Assembly: GCA_023055425.1 (NCBI GenBank)
Contig: JALGPY010000005.1
Location: 5,667,501 to 5,731,500 of the forward strand
Direction of reading: 5' to 3'
DNA length: 64,000 nucleotides
Origin: Linanthus parryae
Lineage: Eukaryota > Streptophyta > Magnoliopsida > Ericales > Polemoniaceae
Shown here: positions 11,107 to 22,136 of the stretch, one piece after another
How the letters are laid out: every line of letters starts with the position of its first letter
Position numbering within the stretch: the first letter of the stretch is position 1
Made by a program: the position numbers and the translations under genes
The notes under the pieces: generated by a model
Seen by the model: only the letters and a program-made list of their open reading frames with translations
Databases searched by the model: none
Told to the model about the DNA's origin: nothing

Positions 11107-12717
11107 TCTACACCGGAGAACACATATTCTAGTTTATAGACCAGATCAGTAGAGTCACGAGGACGCGCCACCTCTAGTATGGGGGTGGGGAATTGTGTCC
11201 TCCCGCATAGCCATGTCCGTATATTTTGGTTCATTTTATTTTTCATTTTATTAAAATTTTTTGAGTCAGCACTTTTTTTTACTTTTGAGTCCACCTACAG
11301 GGATCAGTTAACGACTAATGTGGGGGGTATTTCTGAAAATTGATATTTTTCGCACCTCACAGATTGGATTACTATACTACTCAGCTCAGCTAGTTCATAT
11401 TTTTTCTTATTATTGTGTTCAAATCTGTTTATTATCTATGTTTATTAAAAAAAAGATGTACTTGTTTATTTCAGTTTTAGTTAATAAAGTAGAGCTGAGT
11501 AGAGGACACTGTTTGGACTACACACTGCTTCACAATCGTGGCCGCGAGAACTACGAATCAGCACCAGGATTTCAGGGAATTGAGACACAGGGACTTAGTT
11601 GTTCTGGACAGTTTTCAGAGACTTAGTGAGGGGTGTGAGTTGGGAACAGTGAGATGTCATGACAAGTAGGATTGTCCTTACCTGATACATATAAAAATCC
11701 TACCTATTTAGACTTAGGATCCCCTGATGGTAAATAGCTCAGAAGGTAGGTGTGTACGAGAGAATCCTGCAGGGAGGACTCAATATACACCAATAGCAGA
11801 GGATAGAAAGAACACAGGAAGTGTGGGGTTGTGTGTAGGGAGAGAGTAAGGCAATAGCACTGTATGAGAGAGAGACAGGAGTTTGGCAGAGCTTCCGCGT
11901 ATATCTCAGGTGTGTTCTCCCTTGTATGGAAGGGTTAACGATCTATATATAACAGAGAATGTGACCGTTGTAGTGTGGTTAATGCGCCCATCAATGGCGG
12001 CTTAATTAGCTTAACCACAACGGCACGTTCGTCCGCGTATATAGGGACCGTTACAGCACGTTATCCGCGTATACCGGAACCGTTACGAGGTTGACCGGAT
12101 TTATGGAGCTCGTGCCATAAATCTCTCAAAAGCAGTTACTAGGGGTCGCGCGCGGGCTTGGTTGTCGCTCGCGCGCGACAGGACTTACTCTAGCCTCCAA
12201 ACCACTAAGTCCCTACAAGTCCCGTGAGGTGGTATGCGAGGGCCCTGTCTCGCAGCCCCCACGTGGATCGGCGCGGCCGGTGATCCAGTGTGTGTGGAGC
12301 ACAGTATGGTGTGCTAGATGGTTGCCACGTGGCAAAGATCTTCCTGTCCAGAAAGCACTATCTACAGTAGGATAACTAGGGATTTGCTCAGGATAAAAAC
12401 GAAAGTAACAGTAAGGGAAGCCAGTGCTTACTTTCCACCTTGAGAAACAAATAGGCTCACCGATCGCTTGTTAACCGGTACTTCCTGGAGGTAGAGTGAA
12501 CATTGAAGGACACATCAGTTTAATTCTAGAGATTGCCCGATCTCAACCAAAAATCTTTGTTTTGTCATATGTTAGTTTGTACCTTCTCTGTCTGAGTCAG
12601 TTGAATAGTTGAGTCTTCTGGTCTATATTGTGAATATGTTGGACGGGAAAGTATGCAATTGAAGTATGCAAAACAGGGTCTGCTCAGGACGATCAGAGTT
12701 TAATGTGGGGGGTATTT
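11107..12717 (+). other. Athila 3' internal region with two polypurine tracts
   Basis: AATGTGGGGGGTATTT occurs at about 11316 and again at about 12701, both after a GATCAG phrase; the second immediately precedes the LTR and is the likely plus-strand primer. An open stretch near 11500-11635 may be the tail of the Athila ORF. A strong GC-rich inverted repeat, GTCGCGCGCG (12145-12154) with CGCGCGCGAC (12170-12179), lies between the two tracts. No intact gene. Confidence 0.55.
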
Positions 12718-14359
12718 TGATAGCTCATAGGCAGAATTAGTTTGGGGCACCTTTTTACCATTGGTTCTGACCCTGTTGTGATTGATTTTGCCTATTTTTA
12801 GTCAGTTTTCCACTTGATACGGGACAGAGGATGCCGAGAGCATAATTGTTATATTTGATTAAATTTATGCATAATTTTGTTTACTGGATATGATCGCGGG
12901 TACTTGTTGTTGTGTGCAGGAAACAGGTACCGAGAAATGTATGAAAGAGCCTCGGAATGGAGGCAGCGTATCAAAGAGTCAAAGCAGAAAAACGCAGAAA
13001 AAGCTAAGTCTGTGCGTTCAAGCGCATGCGTTTGAACGCACAGCTTGCAGCAGCAGAGGAAGGCAGGAAAATAGACAGGAAAAATTGACCAAGTGTTGTG
13101 CGTTCAGACGCACATCCTCCGTTCAAACGCAGGGGACTTCATAATTCAGAAGGTCAGAAACAGGCAGAGATCAACCAGAATACCATGTGTATGCGTTCAA
13201 ACGCATAATCTAGAAAGTCAACGGAAGTCAGAGGGAAAAGTCAAAAAGTCAACATCATAGTTGTGCGTCCGAACGCAGGGATGTGCGTTCAGAAGCAGAG
13301 AGGGTGCGTTTAGACGCACGTCAAGACTTCCAGAAGCTTCCAGGACGGGTTTAGACAGGGGCAGAATAGGAATTTCAGGCATCAGTTTCAGAGACTATGG
13401 AAGTATAAAAGAGGCGTCCCAGCACATAATTAGGTTACTCATCATCATCACAGAAGACAGTACCAGAGCCGGCAGTTTGGAGCAGAGCAGAGATTGGAGC
13501 AGTTTCAGTATTCAGAAATAAACTCGTTTGATATTTCTTCTCTTTACTTTATGAAACAGTGTTTATTAATAATGTACGCTAGCTAAACATTTTACCTAGG
13601 TTCTTGGTGAACCTAGAGTTTATGAATTCAGCGACTTGGTTTGTTTTGATTCCCAGATTCATGACTATTTAGAAGTCTTAATACAGTATTGGATTGTTTA
13701 TTATACTGTCTTTGACTTTATATCCATGCATGAACGGCCTGATCACCCAGGAGTGCTACATACATGATCTGGTGCGCGAGAGTGGCTAGTGAGAGTTAGG
13801 AAGAGAAGACAGGATTTAGTACTCTGCCTTGATGGACCGAGAGGTGAACATAACCAGGGGACTACCCCAGAAGCATTATACCAACTGTTAGAAGTTTAGG
13901 GGGAGACCGAGAGGAGAACCTGTAACCCTAGCAGACTTAGAACAAACCTGCAGACTGAGGTGAACCTAGGGAATCCGAAAATCTGCAGGAGAGTGATAGA
14001 TGCATGAGACCGAGAGGAGATTATATCATTGGTATGATGGCATAAACAATACCGCTGTGTGTTTCTGAAATCAAAGTAAACTGTAAAAGCTGAATAGTAA
14101 CCTTAGGGGATCCTGGAGCCTAGAGCTTTAACTCATCAGTTTTCAGACTTAGAAAAATTCCCAGAAAATGTATATCAAAAACAGTTTCTTCAGTTACTGC
14201 TTTTATTTACTGCAATTTAGTTTCATAAATCACACACAACTATGCTTTGCAATTAGTTCTGATTTTAAAAGTTAAAAATCTTCCTGTTCTCGTGGGTTCG
14301 ATCATCAGAGTCACAAATACGTATTCTATATTACTTGATCGTACACTTGCGAAAAAACA
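12718..14359 (+). mobile_element. Athila-type 3' LTR
   Basis: It begins TGATAGCTCATAGGC directly after the polypurine tract. A palindrome array lies in U3 (13013-13318), with TATAAAA at 13404-13410. Typical Athila phrases follow: TTTTACCTAGGTTCTTGG near 13590, then CTCGTGGGTTCGATCA and TTACTTGATCGTACACTTGC near the end. The end at a CA near 14359 is approximate. Length is about 1.64 kb. Confidence 0.8.
13013..13318. repeat. Palindrome array TGCGTT-NN-AACGCA (LTR U3)
   Basis: At least seven copies or variants, including a back-to-back pair (TGCGTTCAAGCGCA at 13013, TGCGTTTGAACGCA at 13027). The motif is the one seen at 7984-8490. The last copy ends 85 bp before the LTR TATA box. Confidence 0.88.
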
Positions 14360-15351
14360 CATAAATTTACGCTATCGATGTTCTTAGTTGAAATTAAACC
14401 ACATCTAGGCAATGTTGACTGACCATGATGATTAGCACCCACAAATTGATCAAAGGGCATAACATACTTATTAGTCAAGTATATGGTGTCAAAAGTAATT
14501 ACCTCGCCCAATTGTTTGCATGCCGCCCTACTTCTTGCATCTGCACAAAAAGACATTCTTCAATCGACCTTCTTCGTCTAAGTCGATGCTAAAGTAAAAG
14601 TCTGGGTTATCGACTTGCATATTAAGAAAATATTCTTGTAAGGCATCCGCATCACCTTTCCTAGTTGTAGTCGTCTGATCTTTTCCACATAATTTCTATG
14701 ATCTTTTTGTAGGAATGGAAGTTTCTCACGTCCACCCCCCCCCCCCCCCCCCCCCCCCCGCTTCAACCACAAATGAATTAAAGTTTCTGTTGAGGGGGAT
14801 TCCGGCTTCGTCATTGATTCACAACCTTGTTTTTACATGGTTACTTAATTCTCTATAACAAGGAAAGAACCGTGGCTTACTCGGACTTAACCTGTGGTTG
14901 TGTTCCAGATCGACTGAATTAATTCTCCACCTTCAACTTGCATCCATACTTCTTATCACCCTTTCTTTGCAATCTGTTTTCTCGCTTGGTTGACGATTCA
15001 AACTATTGCTTGACAAGGAGCTCGTCTTAACAGCTCTTCCACACGCAAACGTCACATATTTAACTTCACGATTCTTAGTCATTTTTAGTGATTTGCGCAT
15101 AACAGGAAACCCCTTTTGCATACTGTATTTTTGTACGCAAGAAACATCTCATCGCTACTAGTAAAAATGTTCCCAACATTTGGCTCTTTTACTTCATGCT
15201 CTTCGTCTCCGTTCTGCGGCTCTGCAAGTGTAACTTCGTTATCTCCTGCCTCTTCCGATGAATATTCATTGTCGAACTCAATTTCTTCTATTGCATCATC
15301 TTCATCAACAAGGTTCGAAGTTGATATCCTTGTTACTGGAGGTTCTACCAT
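14360..15351 (-). pseudogene. FAR1/FHY3-related pseudogene, truncated
   Basis: On the minus strand an ATG at 15351, just after a TTTCAG acceptor, opens an acidic N-terminus (MVEPPVTRISTSN). Then comes the FAR1 DNA-binding region in pieces: SSDEMFLAYKN, KGFPVMRKSLK and VKYVTFACGR. The MULE-transposase-derived part follows (LPFLQKDHRNYVEKIR, ADARSRAA, FDTIYLTNKYVMPFDQF, GANHHGQS). Several frameshifts, stops and a 25-nt C run (14735-14759, in the glycine turn before the KLPF motif) break it. It ends at the Athila LTR, so the catalytic-like core and SWIM finger are lost. FAR1-family proteins are transcription factors domesticated from Mutator-like transposases; this copy is not functional. Confidence 0.75.
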
Positions 15352-16744
15352 TCCTGAAAGTATAGAAACGGCGTAAGGAAAATAAATGTGAACACACAAA
15401 AAATGTTCATAAATAGAGTACAATAGAAATCGCCTGAAATTGACTGTTTCAATATAAAATTCTACCCATTCCTTATAAATAGTAGTAATTTTTTTTGTGA
15501 TTCCATGAATAAGAAACATATGAGAAATAACTTACTTTAGAACAGTGTTTCAGCAAAATAATCCGTCGCTATCAATTTTGATTCTCCGAAGAAGAAGGTC
15601 GAGATGTTGAAAGGGATATACGATGTAGAATTAGATCACAGTGAAATTTGGCTGATGACTTTTGGACTTCTCGTCTGTTTTTAGAAAGAAGTCTTTGTGT
15701 TTTTGAGGAAGAAGAAGAGTCCTACGTACATTGATGTTATTTTAATCACATGGGCCCTACTATTTTTGGAGTGGTATATTACATAAAAAAAAGAACGTCG
15801 ATGACGTGGATGTGGTGGGCCACCTTCCCACCAAGCAAATCCGTGAAGCCTCCGTGAAGGAACTGCCGAGAAGAATAACATTTTTGGGCTGATAAAATAT
15901 ACGTGTTGGAATTTTGTGCAACCGAATGCGCACTACACATAAGTTAGAGTTCATTTGGAAAAAAATCAATTTCATAGTCCTTTTTTAGAATTTTTGACAT
16001 TTAAGTATAATATGGAAATCGTCATTAAACTCCACGAATGGTAGAAAATACTGATAGCCGCGCGATGTTAGCACTTTTGATTGTGTGTGGAGTTAAGTAT
16101 CAATTTTCACCGCATGTATTACACTGCTAACTGACCTACACGGCGAATTTGCTTAATGCCAAAATTATTTTTTTAACTATATTTATATTTTTAAACTTGT
16201 GTCTAAGTAGGATACTAGTTCAGATCAAATACTTTGAATTTGTCCGTTTAATACTCGTACATACATACAAATTAAAAACTTTTGTATTTCGTATTAGGGT
16301 TGGGCCTTATTAAAATTACTTGGACCTTTGATCAAAATCGTTTGACACTCAAATTTTACATTTAAACTATAATGTTCCCGATTAAAACTTATCGCACATG
16401 TAGTTATAGTATATGTTTAGACCATACAAAATATGCAACTCCTGGTAATTGGTTATAATTCAATATACACCAAACTTGGCTAATGTTAGCTGGTACTTCA
16501 TCCTTTCCACATCTCTTTTCTCAGTTGATTTTGGGTTCCCTTTACCATGTAAATTTTTATTTGGAGGAAAAGCTTTGATTCTGTCAAATTTAGTCGGGCC
16601 CAATAGAACATCAGTTATTACATCAGTGACCCAATTGGGTGGTTGGAAATAATACATAAAAATATTTTTCTGTGAATGCATAGGCTAACCCATTACCAGT
16701 TTCGCCCACGTGGATAAATTCTACGGAATGGAAAGTGGTTACTA
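15352..16744. other. Upstream region of the FAR1-like pseudogene; no gene recognised
   Basis: Positions 15352-15600 may hold a 5' leader or intron of the FAR1-like pseudogene on the minus strand. The rest is AT-rich, with open frames lacking family motifs, including an 86-96% overlapping sense/antisense pair near 16450-16680 that I regard as chance. Confidence 0.35.
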
Positions 16745-17050
16745 TCCTTTTGTAATTTCCCAAAAACCGCTTCATCTCCTAGAGAGTTCGACTTCCCTCT
16801 GTTGAACCAGTGCTTCCATCACGAAGAAGCTGTATCCCCAGGAGAGAATCTGATTCAATTAATATTAAGGCCAGCTTCAAATCGCTAGCATACTTTAACC
16901 CCTCTTTCACCGCTACAAGCTCAGCCAACAAAGGGCCGTTGCCGTCTGTGTCGACCAGCGACGAATAAACTGCATGAATCTCGTGCTACACACCCAACTT
17001 CGGTCAGTGCTCAACCCACACTGCATCACAATTTAATTTCATCGTTTCGA
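16745..17050 (-). pseudogene. LINE RNase H-like remnant
   Basis: Minus-strand translation gives GPLLAELVAVKEGLKYASDL, then IESDSLLGIQLL. This is the central part of the RNase H-like (RVT_3) domain at the end of plant LINEs, with the conserved AE and ESDS acidic residues. Stops flank it and no RT lies next to it. A non-autonomous element begins immediately beyond at about 17063. Confidence 0.6.
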
Positions 17051-17062
17051 GCGGTGGTGTCT

Positions 17063-17560
17063 AGGGATGCAAACGGTTCGGTTCGGTCCGGTTTGAGGGA
17101 AAAAAATCCAAACCTCGACGGTTCGGTTTCGCCTCGGTTTTAGGCTGTTCGGTCCGGTTAAAACCGGCGGTTTGCATATTAGTACCAAGTGAAACTTAAA
17201 ATTAGATATGTAAACTAAAAAATGTAAAAAAATATATTTTTTTCAAATATTTGGGAGTAAAGTATACTCAATCGAATCTACAACCGTTTTCTTGATAATA
17301 TGAGAATGTTTAAAAAAAAAAAAAAAAAAACTCAAGCAAGCACTACATAACATGAACGCAGCTTGAAAATTTTACATGAAAAAATAATAATACTATGTTT
17401 CGGGTATATAAATTCTATGTAATACAGTTTAAACGGTTTAACCGGTTCGGTCCGGTTCGGTTCGTCTTTTGAACGGTTTGTTCGCGGTTCGGTTTATTTC
17501 GGTCCGTTTCAGCTCGGTTCGATTCGGTTTGCGGTTTTCCGGTTTGAACTTGCACCTCAA
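17063..17560. mobile_element. Non-autonomous element with GGTTCGGTCCGG core
   Basis: Both ends are rich in CGGTTCGGT/CCGGTT blocks flanking an AT-rich middle with an 18-A run. The left edge is TAGGGATGCAAACGG and the right edge read inward is GAGGTGCAAGTTC, a weak terminal inverted repeat. It resembles the hAT MITE at 26945 in design, but a target duplication was not identified. Confidence 0.45.
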
Positions 17561-17820
17561 GTGGTGCCTTCCAAGAGACCGGGACAAAATCAGCCAATAA
17601 ATAGTGTTTTTTTCAGCCATGTTTGTCGTCTACTGGAACCCTGTAACGATGTTCAACTACGGGACAATTTGACCAATGCCTTTCCTAGAAATGGCTATTT
17701 GTTTTGTAACCTTCCCCCAATTCAAATTGGGAATCTAACCTCCAATTTAAACAACCACTACTTATCAAGTAACTTGTTTGTTAGTTGATGTGTGGTCCCC
17801 CCAATCAATTAAAAAAGAAT

Positions 17821-19270
17821 CATGAATATGTTCTTTTTTTCGTCACTCTGGCATATTTATTCGTCAGTTTGCGGATAAATCGTCATAGTTGAAAGTGAAG
17901 TTTCAGCTGAAACTTCACTTGACTCCTCTGAGTGACGTTGTGAAGAAGTGAAGTTGTGAAGTTTCAACTATAACTTCATTTTATTCGTCAAAACTTCAAA
18001 TTGAACCAATTGACCCATTACTTGAAGTTTTGACGTAAAAAAATGAAGTTTCATATAACCTTCTGAAACTTCAATTTTGGTCGTCAAAATATCACTTTTT
18101 TCTTTAATTTACCATATTGTCCCTCCCCCATTCTACGTAAATTTCACATCCCTCTCTCTCTAAAACTTTCAATGTTTCAACCACACTCACCAAACAAAAG
18201 TACGATTTCATCAATTCTAGCTACCTTAAATCTCCAACAACCAAACAACCTTATACTTGTCAAAGCCTCTTTCATTTTCGCATGTGAATTCATCCTTGTT
18301 GTTTCCTCTCTCTCTAGAATTTTTTTTCTCTTTGTTTCCTCCATTGTTGGATTTTGTTTGAAGCTTGGTTCTTCAAGAAACAAAGGTAAAGATTCTGTAG
18401 ATGTTTTGTTAACTGTTTTGGACCATTTTGCTCACAATGTTCCTCATTTTTGTCTAAAATTTGTTTGTATGACCATGTTGAAGTTCAGGTTGTTGTTGTT
18501 GTTCATTGTCTTCCCAGATTTTATGAGATTTCATGAATATGTTATTTTTTTCGTCAGTAAGGCATATCGATTCGTCAGTTTGTGGATAAATCGTCATAGT
18601 TGAAAGTGAAGTTTCAGCTGTTTAGCAAAAACTTCACTTGACTCATCTGAGTGAAGTTGTGAAGAATTGAAACTGTGAAGTTTCAGCTGAAACTTCAATT
18701 TATTCGTCAAAACTTCAAATGGATTCTCAAACTTCAATTGATACATGAATTGAAGTTTTGACGAAAAAAGAGTGAAGTTTCTCTTTTTTCGTCAGAACTT
18801 CAATCCATTCATGGATTAATTGAAGTTTGAGGAATGTATTTGACGTTTCAGCAGACTAACTTAAATTGCCCTATTATTTAAAGTTTTGATGAAAAGAATT
18901 GAAGTTTCTAATGAACATCTGAAACTTCAGTTTTGGTCGTCAAACTTCAAGTAATTGGTCAACTGAAGTTTGAGGAATCTATTTGAAGTTTTAGCAGCTT
19001 AACTTCAATTGACCCATCACCTTAAGTTTTGACGAAAAGAATTGAAGTTTCATATGAACATCTGAAACTTCAGTTTCGGTCGTCAAACTTCAAGTAATGG
19101 TTCAATTGAAATCTATTTGAAGTTTCAGCAGTTTAACTTCAATTCACCCATTAGCTGAAGTTTTGACGAAAAAAATTGAAGTTTCATATAAACTTCTGAA
19201 ACTTCAGTTTTATCGGCAAAACTTCAAGTAACTGGTCAATTGAAGTTTTGACGAAAAAAACTTATAACTG
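17821..19270. repeat. Left subterminal array of near-palindromic repeats
   Basis: A segment starting CATGAATATGTT (17822) recurs at 18533 and runs in parallel for about 180 bp. It includes a 24-bp perfect palindrome at 17895-17918 (centre CAGCTG). From 18890 three further units of about 130-138 bp repeat the order TTGACGAAAA, GAAGTTTCATATGAAC, CTGAAACTTCAG, GGTCGTCAAAC. Between the two blocks (18120-18520) lies unique sequence with CT-rich leader character. A 143-codon open frame there is probably not a gene. Confidence 0.85.
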
Positions 19271-19279
19271 ACGAAAAAA

Positions 19280-19388
19280 CCCTAAACCCTAAACCCTAAA
19301 CCCTACTATTGACGAATTAACGTGTCTTATTGACGAAATAGTCATGTAACTGACGAAAAATACATAAATTCTAACCCCTAAACCCTAA
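19280..19388. repeat. Telomere-like CCCTAAA repeats
   Basis: Three full CCCTAAA units plus CCCTA at 19280-19305, and CCCTAAACCCTAA at 19376-19388, about 100 bp upstream of the transposase start. In plants AAACCCTAA is also the telo-box promoter element, bound by telomere-repeat-binding proteins. Whether it acts so here is inference. Confidence 0.85.
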
Positions 19389-19489
19389 TATTGACGAATA
19401 AAAGTGTAAACACTAGACATTATACACCAAACCAATATTTAGGGCTTTATAACATCTTTCTTATACTTGGTGACCATCATTTTGCAGAA

Positions 19490-21931
19490 ATGGTGAAGAA
19501 ATTACGAATTCTAGTTGTGTGGAATGGTTCCTGGTCGATGATTCAGGACAAGCACGTGTATTTGGGAGAACGAATGAAGACTGTGGGGTTCGCTCTGTAT
19601 AAAGGAACTCAACTAGAGACGTTGAAACAAGAAATTGCTGAAAGAATGGTGGATGACCATGACCGGAACAAGAAGACACTATTACATGTACAGTACGATG
19701 ACATGTTCCCGCCAACCCTGATTGATTGTGACATACATGTTAACGATCTGTTTGACATATTTGATTCTAAGACTACAGTAAAGATGTTTGTAACTAGGGA
19801 AGAAATCGTGGGTGAGGGCGATAGACCAGACACTACAAGTGTTCCAAGAGAGAACCAAATTTGCCAAATAGAAGTGCCTGATGACAATCCAACAACGATC
19901 TTATCACCAGAGTCTCCACATATATTACAACCCGAGTATTTTGCTGGTTATGACATTATCAATGACCATGCAAGTCAAAATGAGTTATTGAGGGATGACT
20001 CTAATCTGATTGACATTGGTGGCATAGGTAACGATGTCAACGAGGGAGCCATGTGCTTGTCCAACCTTCCCTTGGCTAGAGTACCTAGAGAACATCCTGT
20101 ATTCGAGCCAGCTAGCGGTGTAGTGTGTAGTAACCAGAGGCCAGATGGTCTTTCTCTGGAAATGGGACAAATGTTTGATCATCCCGATACGCTTATTTCC
20201 ATTGTTAGAACAGCAGCAAGTGATCACCGTTGGCAGTACATTGTTGACAGGAGAGAAGCAACGCGGGTTATACTGAAGTGCAAGGACAAAGATTGTTCGT
20301 GGCGGGTGGGGGTTTTACAAGAAAGCAGAGGCTACGTTCTACGTTCTGAAGAAGTACGAGAGCACACACACTTGCACTGCAAGAACCATAAATGTGAAGC
20401 ATGGTAACGTGAACAGCACTGTTGTAGCTAAAGATATGTTGCCACGCTTTGAAGACCCTAAGAAGATCCCCTCTTTGGAAGATATAAGGGCTCACGCAAT
20501 AGTTATGGGAACACGTTTAAGTTACTGGTCAGGATGGTATGCGCAGCAGACCGGAAAGTCATTTATTAGCGGCACTCGCGCCCAAAATTATGCAGACCTT
20601 CCATCATTTCTTTACTTAGCTGCATCTCTCAACCCTGGTAGCTATTGGGACGTCGTTGTTGATCCCGAGACAAATGTATTCAAGTACTGCTTCTTGACAA
20701 TAGGTGCACAACTACGAGGGATGAAGTACATGAGGCCGATGCTCGTTATTGATTGCGCCCATATGAAGAAGGAGCCAGTACAATTGGTAACGTGCACTAC
20801 AGTGGATAGCGAGAAACACTACTATCCAATTGCTTGGGGAATCGTGGACGCTGAGAACAACGATGCATGGAACTGGTTCTTATTAAAACTGCGTGAGCAC
20901 GTACCCGATCATCCTGAGCTGACATTTGTGTCCGACCGTAATCGAGCAATTATAAACGGTGTTCAAAAAGTGTACCCAATGTCAAACCATGTTCACTGCT
21001 ATCAACATCTGAAGAGGAACATGCAGCACTTGTACCGAACCAACTTCAAGTGGATAAAGTACTTAAAGGATGCTGCCTATTCATTTGATCATGTTGACTG
21101 TGAAAAATATCTGACAGACATGGAGGTCGTTTGTGGGGATCAAAAGGTACACGGAATTAGCCCTGCCGGTTACCTACGCAAAGCAGGAATTGAAAAATGG
21201 GCTAGGTCGCACAGCACCACTCCGAGGTTCGAGCAGTTGACATCCAACCATGCTGAAAGTCTTATTCTGCCTTTAATAGGGCCCGTAAAATGAAAGCCAT
21301 GCAACTTCTTTCATATATGATGAAGAAGATGAACAAATGGCAGATTAAGAAAATGGCAAAAGGTGAGGCAATGGGTAGGGTCCAACTGACAACTTTTCGG
21401 GAGGAACAAATGCTTATAATTTCTTTAAAATTCGTCGGCCTCAGAGCAGAACACATATCGAACAAAAGGTTTAGGGTCAAAGGTGATGCTCGTGAACACA
21501 CCGTGGACTTCAACTGCTGGTATTATACTTGTGGCGAGTTCCAACAGATGTTATTTCCATGCAAGCACGCAGCTGCATGCGCTGGAAAAATGAGGAAATA
21601 TGGTTACAGTAATGCGGCTTCCGACTTTGGGGTCATGTATGAATATGCTAGTAGATACTACACGATCGAGTATTTCCTGGCTGCATATTCAGAAGCGATT
21701 GAACGACCGCCACAATATAGCAAGGATTGGGATTGGGACTCAATCCCACAGGAAATCCGACAACTAAGACCGCTGCCCCCGTTGAAGAAGGTCACCCCTG
21801 GACGGGACAAGGAGAATAGGTTTCCGTCTGTTGGCGAAAATCTGTTCTTCGGGAGTGGGAGTAGGACGTAAAAGTGTGGTAACTGCGGTGAGCTAGGTCA
21901 CACGAGGAAGACATGCAAACAGCCTATGTGA
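19490..21931 (+). pseudogene. mudrA-like MULE transposase with three disabling changes
   Basis: The likely start is the ATG at 19490 (MVKKLRILVVWNGSW), right after a TTTTGCAG acceptor. Then come an N-terminal PB1-like/MuDR region, the conserved DNA-binding block (RWQYIVDRREATR ... CKDKDCSWRV), the MULE DDE core (MLVIDCAHMK; WGIVDAENNDAWNWF; LTFVSDRNRAI), a SWIM finger (YYTCGEFQQ..CKHAAAC) and a C-terminal zinc knuckle (CGNCGELGHTRKTC). Frame is lost at about 20392 and about 21264. The second fits one missing base at the conserved NHAES block. A TAA at about 21869 separates the SWIM part from the knuckle. It would have cut and moved the surrounding element. Confidence 0.82.
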
Positions 21932-22020
21932 CTTATTCGGGTGAAATCGTTGTTGTTTGTGTAATATCGATGTTATTTGTGCTATGTAGCGTTGTCTTCG
22001 TCGTTTCTGTAATATTTTAT

Positions 22021-22136
22021 TCAAGACAATTACATTAACAAAATGAAAGTCAAGACGATTACATTAAAAAAATGAAAGTCAAGACGATTACATTAACAAA
22101 ATGAAAATTAAAACGATTACATTAACAAATTCATAG
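22021..22136. repeat. 29-bp tandem repeat, four copies
   Basis: Units of the type TCAAGACGATTACATTAACA at 22021, 22050, 22079 and 22108, separated by AAATGAAAG. It lies exactly between the convergent transposase and protease genes and overlaps the last codons of the protease ORF. Confidence 0.85.

Larger units (their letters stand above)
7586..14359 (+). mobile_element. Athila-type Ty3/gypsy retrotransposon, 3' part
   Basis: In order: integrase C-terminus (7590-7775); the Athila-typical phrase GCGCTGGTTGGGAGGCAACC (from 7821); a non-coding region with a palindrome array and TATA box; an ORF in the env-like position (8877-9612); an inserted LTR in the opposite orientation; a polypurine tract (ATGTGGGGGGTAT, from about 12703); and a 3' LTR (12718-about 14359). 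Everything upstream of the integrase C-terminus is missing, so it is 5'-truncated and non-autonomous. It abuts a LINE remnant on the left and cuts a FAR1-like pseudogene on the right. I could not find a target duplication. Confidence 0.8.

Noticed and set aside
18172..18603. 143-codon + strand ORF between the left repeat blocks
   Set aside because: Hydrophobic, no family motif, and it runs into the repeated segment. A leader-like region is a likelier reading than a gene.
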